64,000 nucleotides of DNA from Methylobacterium sp. Leaf465. Its GTDB lineage: Bacteria; Pseudomonadota; Alphaproteobacteria; Rhizobiales; Beijerinckiaceae. Positions within the stretch are counted from its first letter, which is position 1; each line of letters begins with the position of its first letter. Shown here in pieces: positions 58,209-64,000 of the stretch. The stretch lies in contig NZ_LMRA01000023.1 in assembly GCF_001424705.1 (NCBI RefSeq), positions 251,004-315,003 of the forward strand. Reading direction: 5' to 3'. The notes beneath the pieces were generated by a model. The model saw only the letters and a program-made list of their open reading frames with translations, had not been told where the DNA came from and ran no database searches. Both the position numbers and the translations under genes were made by a program.

Positions 58209-59825
58209 GTGCTGAGATCCGCCCCCGATTATGCCGGGCTCGTCGCCGGGTTCGCCTGGGACATCCCGGAGCGGTTCAACATCGGCGTCGATGTCTGCGA
58301 CCGCTGGGCTCTGCGCGCGCCCGATCGGGTCGCGATCCAGGAGCTCGTCGGGGCGCGGGTCTCGGACGTCACCTTCGGCCACCTGAAGGATCGCTCCGAT
58401 CGTCTGGCGGCCGGGTTGCGGGCCCGGGGCGTGGTGCCCGGCGACCGCGTCGGGGTCCTGCTCCCGCAATCGGCCGCCGTGGTGATCGCCCATGCGGCCG
58501 CCTACAAGCTCGGGGCGATCGCGCTGCCGCTCGCGGGCCTGTTCGGGCCGGACGCCCTGCGCTACCGCCTGGCCGATGCCGGGGCCCGCGTCCTGATCAC
58601 CGACGCGGCGGGCCTTTCCAAGATCGAGGCCCTCCGCGCCGACCTGCCGGACCTCGACCTCGTCGTCTGCGTGGACGGCGCGCGGGGCGAGGCCCTCGGC
58701 TGCGATGCCCTGCTCGCCGAGGCGCCGGGCGGGTTCGTGCCGGTCGACACCCGGGCCGACGATCCCGCCCTGATGATCTACACCTCCGGTACGACCGGGC
58801 CGGCCAAGGGCGCGCTGCACGCCCACCGGGTGCTCCTGGGGCATCTGCCGGGCTTCTGCATGATGCACGATTTTCCGCCGCAGGCCGGCGACCGGATGTG
58901 GACGCCGTCCGACTGGGCCTGGGCCGGCGGCCTCCTCAACGCGACGCTGCCGAGCCTGCATTTCGGCGTGCCGGTGCTGGCCTGCCCGAATTTCCGGTTC
59001 GAGCCGGAGGCCGCGTTCCGGCTGATCGCCGAGCGGGCGATCAGCCTCGCGTTCCTGCCGCCGACGGCCCTGCGCATGCTGCGCGGCTTCGCCGATCCGC
59101 GCGGGCGCTTCGACCTGTCCCGCCTGCGCAACATCGCCTCCGCCGGCGAGGCCCTGGGTCCGGAAACCTTCGACTGGGCGCGGCGCGAACTGGGGCTCAC
59201 CATCGGCGAGGCCTACGGCCAGACCGAGTGCAACCTCGTCCTGGCCGCCTGCCGGGCGGCCGGGGTGGCGCGGGCCGGCTCCACCGGACGCCCGGTCCCC
59301 GGGCACCGGGTCGCGATCCTGCGGCCGGACGGCAGCGAGGCCGCCGCCGACGAGCCCGGCGAGATCGCCGTCGCCCGGCCCGACCCCGTGATGTTCCTGC
59401 GCTACTGGAACCAGCCCGAGGCGACGGCGAAGAAGTTCTTCGGTGACTGGATGCTCACCGGAGACACCGCCCGGCGCGACGCCGACGGCTACGTCCACTT
59501 CGTCGGGCGCGAGGACGATCTCATCACCTCGGCCGCCTATCGCATCGGTCCCACCGAGATCGAGGATTGCCTCGGCGCGCACCCGGCCGTGGCCCTCGCC
59601 GCCGCGGTGGGCAAGCCGGACCCGCTCCGTACCGAGATCGTGAAGGCCTACGTCGTCCTGCGCCCGGGCTACGAGGCCTCGGATGCCCTGGCCGCCGAGA
59701 TCCAGGCCTTCGTGCGCACCCGCCTCTCGGCCCACGAATACCCGCGCGCGATCGCGTTTCGCGATCATCTGCCCATGACCACCACGGGCAAGATCATCCG
59801 CCGGCAGCTGCGCGACGAGGGGTGA
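58209..59825 (+). CDS. AMP-dependent acyl-CoA synthetase / acyl ligase
   Basis: 538 aa from a GTG at 58209; a GTG at 58173 overlapping the previous gene would add 12 codons. The ATP-binding P-loop MIYTSGTTGPAKGALHAH (about 185-205) and the adenylate motif GEAYGQTECN are complete. The C-terminal domain keeps TTTGKIIRRQLR with the catalytic Lys. The size and the SDWAWAGGLL region recall medium-chain acyl-CoA or acetoacetyl-CoA synthetases. It activates a carboxylic acid with ATP and CoA. Confidence 0.9.
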   Translation: MLRSAPDYAGLVAGFAWDIPERFNIGVDVCDRWALRAPDRVAIQELVGARVSDVTFGHLKDRSDRLAAGLRARGVVPGDRVGVLLPQSAAVVIAHAAAYKLGAIALPLAGLFGPDALRYRLADAGARVLITDAAGLSKIEALRADLPDLDLVVCVDGARGEALGCDALLAEAPGGFVPVDTRADDPALMIYTSGTTGPAKGALHAHRVLLGHLPGFCMMHDFPPQAGDRMWTPSDWAWAGGLLNATLPSLHFGVPVLACPNFRFEPEAAFRLIAERAISLAFLPPTALRMLRGFADPRGRFDLSRLRNIASAGEALGPETFDWARRELGLTIGEAYGQTECNLVLAACRAAGVARAGSTGRPVPGHRVAILRPDGSEAAADEPGEIAVARPDPVMFLRYWNQPEATAKKFFGDWMLTGDTARRDADGYVHFVGREDDLITSAAYRIGPTEIEDCLGAHPAVALAAAVGKPDPLRTEIVKAYVVLRPGYEASDALAAEIQAFVRTRLSAHEYPRAIAFRDHLPMTTTGKIIRRQLRDEG

Positions 59826-59828
59826 GGC

Positions 59829-60236
59829 TCACCGCACCGTCACGCGGTAGCGGACGCGGCTGACATTTCCCACGGGATCGACCAGTTCGAGCGCAAACGC
59901 GTCGCGGCCGGTATAGCCGGGCGCCGCGGTGTAGAACACGAAGGTCGCGGGCCGCTTGCGGGCATTGCAGTGCGCCCGCGCATTGAACATCGGGAAGCTC
60001 GGAAAATCCTGTCCCTGCGCGATCTGCACGCGGCCGTCATGCGGTGCTTCGATCAGGCTGATCGTCATCGGGCCGAGAGACTTGCACGTCGGATCGAGCG
60101 AGGAGAACGAGGCGGCCGTGAGCCGGCTGCTTCCGAACACGACCTTCTCGAACGTGGCCACGTGCATCGGGCTCGCCTGGGCGGTCACGCCCGAAGCGAG
60201 ACCGATGGCGCTGGCCAGGACGACGTGCCGGATCAT
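59829..60236 (-). CDS. Secreted Ig-like or adhesin-type small protein
   Basis: 135 aa from the ATG complementary to 60234-60236. Signal peptide of about 21 residues (AIGLASGVTAQA). The mature part has two cysteines (DPTCKSLG, AHCNARKR) and ends in strands (TFVFYTAAPGYTGRDAFAL, VRYRVTV) that resemble one bacterial Ig-like domain. No catalytic residue is seen. It converges on the synthetase gene with a 3-bp gap and diverges from ahcY. Function unknown. Confidence 0.65.
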   Translation of the reverse strand: MIRHVVLASAIGLASGVTAQASPMHVATFEKVVFGSSRLTAASFSSLDPTCKSLGPMTISLIEAPHDGRVQIAQGQDFPSFPMFNARAHCNARKRPATFVFYTAAPGYTGRDAFALELVDPVGNVSRVRYRVTVR

Positions 60237-60389
60237 GGGGGCTGCCCCGCTCTTGGGAACACTGCGCCGGAGCATGCCCGAGTCGCAGGCCCGGCGCAGA
60301 CACAACCGATCCCTAAAAGACACGTTCTGCGGGATTTATAACGCGCGGGCGACCGACCGGCCCAGGCGGGACCGACTGGAATCATTCGC

Positions 60390-60405
60390 ATAAAGACATC
60401 TTTAT
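60390..60405. promoter_or_regulatory. SahR-like operator upstream of ahcY
   Basis: ATAAAGACATCTTTAT has 7-bp arms (ATAAAGA/TCTTTAT) around CA. An ArsR-type regulator of methionine-cycle genes called SahR is reported to bind AT-rich palindromes of this type near ahcY. The palindrome ends 7 bp before the -35 element. The exact consensus is recalled, not checked. Confidence 0.45.
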
Positions 60406-60412
60406 ATCTTGA

Positions 60413-60441
60413 TTGCCTCTGGCCCGGCGCCCTGCTATAGG
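60413..60441 (+). promoter_or_regulatory. Housekeeping promoter of ahcY
   Basis: TTGCCT at 60413-60418 and TATAGG at 60436-60441 are separated by 17 bp, a good sigma-70 type arrangement. Transcription would start near 60448, about 32 bp before the ATG, and a CGGAG site lies in the leader. Confidence 0.65.
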
Positions 60442-60479
60442 CCTCGCCGAGACGCAACGAGAGACGGAGCAGTTACGAA

Positions 60480-61895
<1,416 letters not shown>

Positions 61896-61904
61896 AGACC
61901 GCTC

Positions 61905-61926
61905 CGGCGCCCCTCGCGGGGCGCCG
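61905..61926 (+). terminator. GC-rich hairpin after ahcY
   Basis: CGGCGCCCC at 61905-61913 pairs with GGGGCGCCG at 61918-61926 around TCGC, 10 bp after the stop. There is no T tract, so it may be a 3' stabiliser. Confidence 0.5.
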
Positions 61927-61948
61927 CGACGACCTCCGATCGGCTCCT

Positions 61949-61978
61949 GCGAAGCCCGGCCCCGTGCCGGGCTTTCGC
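61949..61978 (+). terminator. Second hairpin after ahcY, probable terminator
   Basis: GCGAAGCCCGGC at 61949-61960 pairs with GCCGGGCTTTCGC at 61966-61978 with one bulged T. The stem lies 53 bp after the ahcY stop and is followed by GCGTCC, so it relies on stem strength rather than a T run. Confidence 0.55.
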
Positions 61979-62208
61979 GCGTCCGGTCCCTGCTGGACGC
62001 GCCGTCGCAGTGTGGCTTTTCTGCGCTCCTGCGCGGCCATCGCCTCCGAAGCCTCTAAAGTTAAGCTTAAGCCTCTTCCGGGACGATTCCGCCTCGCGCT
62101 AGTGTGGGCTGATTCCTCAGATGGAGTGGCTCGCAGCCGGCCTCCGGCCGGTTGCGGGATGGGCGCCTTTCGGCGTCTCATCGAAGATTCGTGGAGGCGG
62201 GACGGATC

Positions 62209-64000
62209 ATGAGGGTCGAACGAACGGCGCGCGCCCTGCTGTGCGCCGGCTCTCTCGCCGTCGCCGTGGCCGGTCCCCCGGCGCGGGCGGCCGGGACGGG
62301 GCTGGATGCCGGCGCTGCCGTCTCGGGGTTCGGGCAACACACGCACAACGCGGCCGGTCTCGCCATCCTGATCGGCCTGACGGTGTTCGCCACCATCGTG
62401 GCCCTGCTGCACATGCGCGAGCGCAGCCGTTGGACCCGGCGCGAGCGCGACCTCGTGACCGAGCTGTCGGCCCTGCGCGAGTCCCACGACCGCGCCGAAA
62501 TGCTCCTGAACGCCGAGCGCCAGGTCCTCATCACTTGGTCGGGCCGCGGCGCGCCGACCATCGAGGGCGATCTCGGCCTCATCGATGGCCGGCGCGCGCC
62601 CGGCGACGCCGATCCCGGCCTGCCCGGCTTCGAGACCTGGCTGCATGCGGTCGACGCCGACGCCCTGAACACGGCCGTCGAGGCGCTGCGCGCCCGCGGT
62701 GCCGGCTTCCGCCTGAGCCTGCGCACCCAGTCGGGCCGCTTCATCGACGCGCACGGGCAGGCCCTGTCCGGCCGCGCGATCCTGCGCCTGCGCGAGACGA
62801 CCGACGAGAAGCGCGAACTCATCGACCTGCGCCTCACCCTGTACGAGGCCAAGCGCGGCCTTTCGGCGCTCGGCAGTCTCCTGGACGCGATCCCGCATCC
62901 GGTCTGGCGCCGCAACCGCGACGGGGCGCTCGCCTGGGTCAACCTCGCCTACGTCGCGGCGGTGGAGGGGGGCACCCGGGAGCACGCCCTCGAGGCCGGC
63001 GTCGAACTCCTCGACCGGCAGGCCCGGGACCTCATCGCCCGCGACGAATCCGGCCGCCTGGCCACCGGGGGGCGCGTCCCGCATCGTCTCTCCGCCGTGG
63101 TGGCGGGCGGCCGGCGGACCCTCGACGTCACCGAGAGCGCCATCGAGACCGGCCGCGTCGGCATCGCCGTCGACGTCTCGGAGCTCGAGAGCGTCCGCGC
63201 CGACCTGCAGCGGCAGATGGATGCCAACGTCCGCACCCTCGACCAGCTGCCCACCGCCGTGGCGATGTTCGACGCCCGCCAGCGCCTGATCTTCCACAAC
63301 GCCGCCTACCGCCAGCTCTGGGACCTCGACCCGGCCTTCCTCGACGGCCGCCCCCTCGACGGCGAGATCCTCGACCGGCTGCGCGCCGCCCGGAAGCTGC
63401 CCGAGCAGGCCGACTTCAAGTCCTGGAAGGCCGACGTGCTCGCTGCCTACCGCGCCGTGGAGGCCAACGAGGCCTGGTGGTACCTGCCCGACGGGCGCTC
63501 GCTGCGCGTCGTCGCCGATCCCAACCCGCAGGGCGGCCTGACCTACCTGTTCGACGACGTCTCGGAGAACATGAAGCTCGAATCCCGCTACAACGCGCTG
63601 ATGCGGGTCCAGGCCGAGACCCTCGACACCCTGAAGGAGCCCGTGGCGGTGTTCGGCGCCGACGGCCGGCTGACCTTCGCCAACCGTGCCTTCGCGACCC
63701 TGTGGCGCCTCGATCCCGAGACCCTGCGCGAGCGCCCCCGGGTCGATGCCGTCATCGCCGCCTGCCAGACCCTCTCGCCCGACGAGGACCCGTGGATCGA
63801 CATCCGCGGCGCCATCACAGGCCTGGAAAGCCGCGCCGGCCTGACCTGCCGCCTGGAGATCGTCGACGGCACCGTGCTCGACTGCGCCGCCCAACCGCTG
63901 CCCGAGGGCGCGACGCTGCTCACCCTCATCGACGTTACCGCCAGCGTGAACGTGGAGCGCGCGCTCACCGACAAGAACGACGCCCTGGAGCGGACCTCGC
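62209..64000 (+). CDS. PAS-domain sensor histidine kinase, N-terminal part (cut by window edge)
   Basis: 597 codons present, no stop before the right edge. GGAGG lies about 12 bp before ATG 62209. A signal-like N-terminus (residues 1-28) and one membrane segment (about 48-66, AGLAILIGLTVFATIVALLHM) are followed by a coiled coil and PAS domains near 225 (LLDAIPHPVWRRNRDGALAW), 344 (LDQLPTAVAMFDARQRLIFH) and 472 (LDTLKEPVAVFGADGRLTFA). The kinase core lies beyond the window. Family members are linked to ahcY in Rhizobiales as I recall. The signal is unknown. Confidence 0.85.
   Translation, partial: MRVERTARALLCAGSLAVAVAGPPARAAGTGLDAGAAVSGFGQHTHNAAGLAILIGLTVFATIVALLHMRERSRWTRRERDLVTELSALRESHDRAEMLLNAERQVLITWSGRGAPTIEGDLGLIDGRRAPGDADPGLPGFETWLHAVDADALNTAVEALRARGAGFRLSLRTQSGRFIDAHGQALSGRAILRLRETTDEKRELIDLRLTLYEAKRGLSALGSLLDAIPHPVWRRNRDGALAWVNLAYVAAVEGGTREHALEAGVELLDRQARDLIARDESGRLATGGRVPHRLSAVVAGGRRTLDVTESAIETGRVGIAVDVSELESVRADLQRQMDANVRTLDQLPTAVAMFDARQRLIFHNAAYRQLWDLDPAFLDGRPLDGEILDRLRAARKLPEQADFKSWKADVLAAYRAVEANEAWWYLPDGRSLRVVADPNPQGGLTYLFDDVSENMKLESRYNALMRVQAETLDTLKEPVAVFGADGRLTFANRAFATLWRLDPETLRERPRVDAVIAACQTLSPDEDPWIDIRGAITGLESRAGLTCRLEIVDGTVLDCAAQPLPEGATLLTLIDVTASVNVERALTDKNDALERTS

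Larger units (their letters stand above)
61896..62208. other. Intergenic region between ahcY and the PAS kinase
   Basis: 313 bp. It has two hairpins (61905-61926 and 61949-61978) and, nearer the kinase, an AT-rich stretch with the palindrome TTAAGCTTAA at 62061-62070, flanked by AAGCCTCT at 62049-62056 and 62069-62076. A promoter is likely there. Confidence 0.55.

Noticed and set aside
60237..60479. SAH riboswitch upstream of ahcY
   Set aside because: The leader after the likely start site near 60448 is only about 32 nt, too short for the aptamer, and no matching conserved core is visible.

Overview
The window reads as chromosomal DNA of a very GC-rich alphaproteobacterium, most likely a member of Methylobacteriaceae (Methylobacterium/Methylorubrum type). 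This is inferred from the gene families: a MucR regulator, DnaE2, HWE and HisKA_2 sensor kinases, a DUF6481 protein, a GNAT-fused acyl-CoA synthetase, EcfG-type promoter motifs and CtrA-type boxes. No rRNA, tRNA, insertion sequence, prophage, CRISPR array or replication origin is visible. The genes look like core or shell chromosomal genes. One secreted-protein gene is cut by the left edge and one sensor kinase by the right edge.

Layout. 1-5 kb (minus): secreted protein, HisKA_2 kinase and error-prone polymerase dnaE2, with a LexA-like site. 5-7.4 kb: hydroxyacid dehydrogenase, then nudC and a HIT protein. 7.4-11.2 kb (minus): a candidate periplasmic redox module of a Tat-exported molybdopterin lipoprotein, a cytochrome b561, two duplicated secreted proteins and a universal stress protein. 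11.5-14.9 kb: a DUF4142 protein with an EcfG promoter, an operon of DUF429, Nudix and carbonic anhydrase genes, and DUF3775. 14.9-16.8 kb: a phospholipase A2-like mini-protein, then a transglutaminase-like peptidase and a small secreted protein whose upstream regions hold three TTAA-N7-TTAA (CtrA-type) boxes. 16.8-19.7 kb (minus): aminotransferase, DUF4112 and an orphan YejE-type permease. 20.5-29.9 kb: a complete tripartite RND efflux operon (adaptor, two pumps, outer-membrane lipoprotein). 30-33.2 kb: zwf, a membrane-anchored Mrr-like nuclease and mucR. 33.8-38.3 kb: class II aldolase diverging from the GNAT-fused synthetase, then an AraC regulator. 38.7-41.4 kb: cold-shock protein, small proteins and an L,D-transpeptidase. 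41.6-48.5 kb: a multi-sensor HWE kinase, an MFS transporter of NarK type, ComF, a glycine-zipper protein, a methyltransferase and DUF427. 48.4-52.9 kb (minus): DUF6880, then the translationally coupled argJ-SIMPL-mutT operon. 52.9-60.2 kb: a degenerate receiver protein, PRC-barrel, a peroxidase, small proteins, a GGDEF protein next to a 20-bp tandem array, nitroreductase, acyl-CoA synthetase and a secreted protein. 60.4-64 kb: ahcY with a promoter and a SahR-like operator, then a PAS sensor kinase.

Themes are stress and nucleotide-pool maintenance (three Nudix proteins, dnaE2, universal stress protein, PRC-barrel, several EcfG-like promoters), envelope functions (efflux, L,D-transpeptidase, many small exported proteins) and signalling (three histidine kinases, GGDEF, a pseudo-receiver). 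The best leads for undescribed biology are the CtrA-boxed peptidase locus, the molybdoenzyme module with duplicated secreted proteins, the PLA2-like mini-protein, and the perfect operator-like palindrome over the aldolase/acetyltransferase promoter. All functional statements come from reading motifs by eye; no database search was run.
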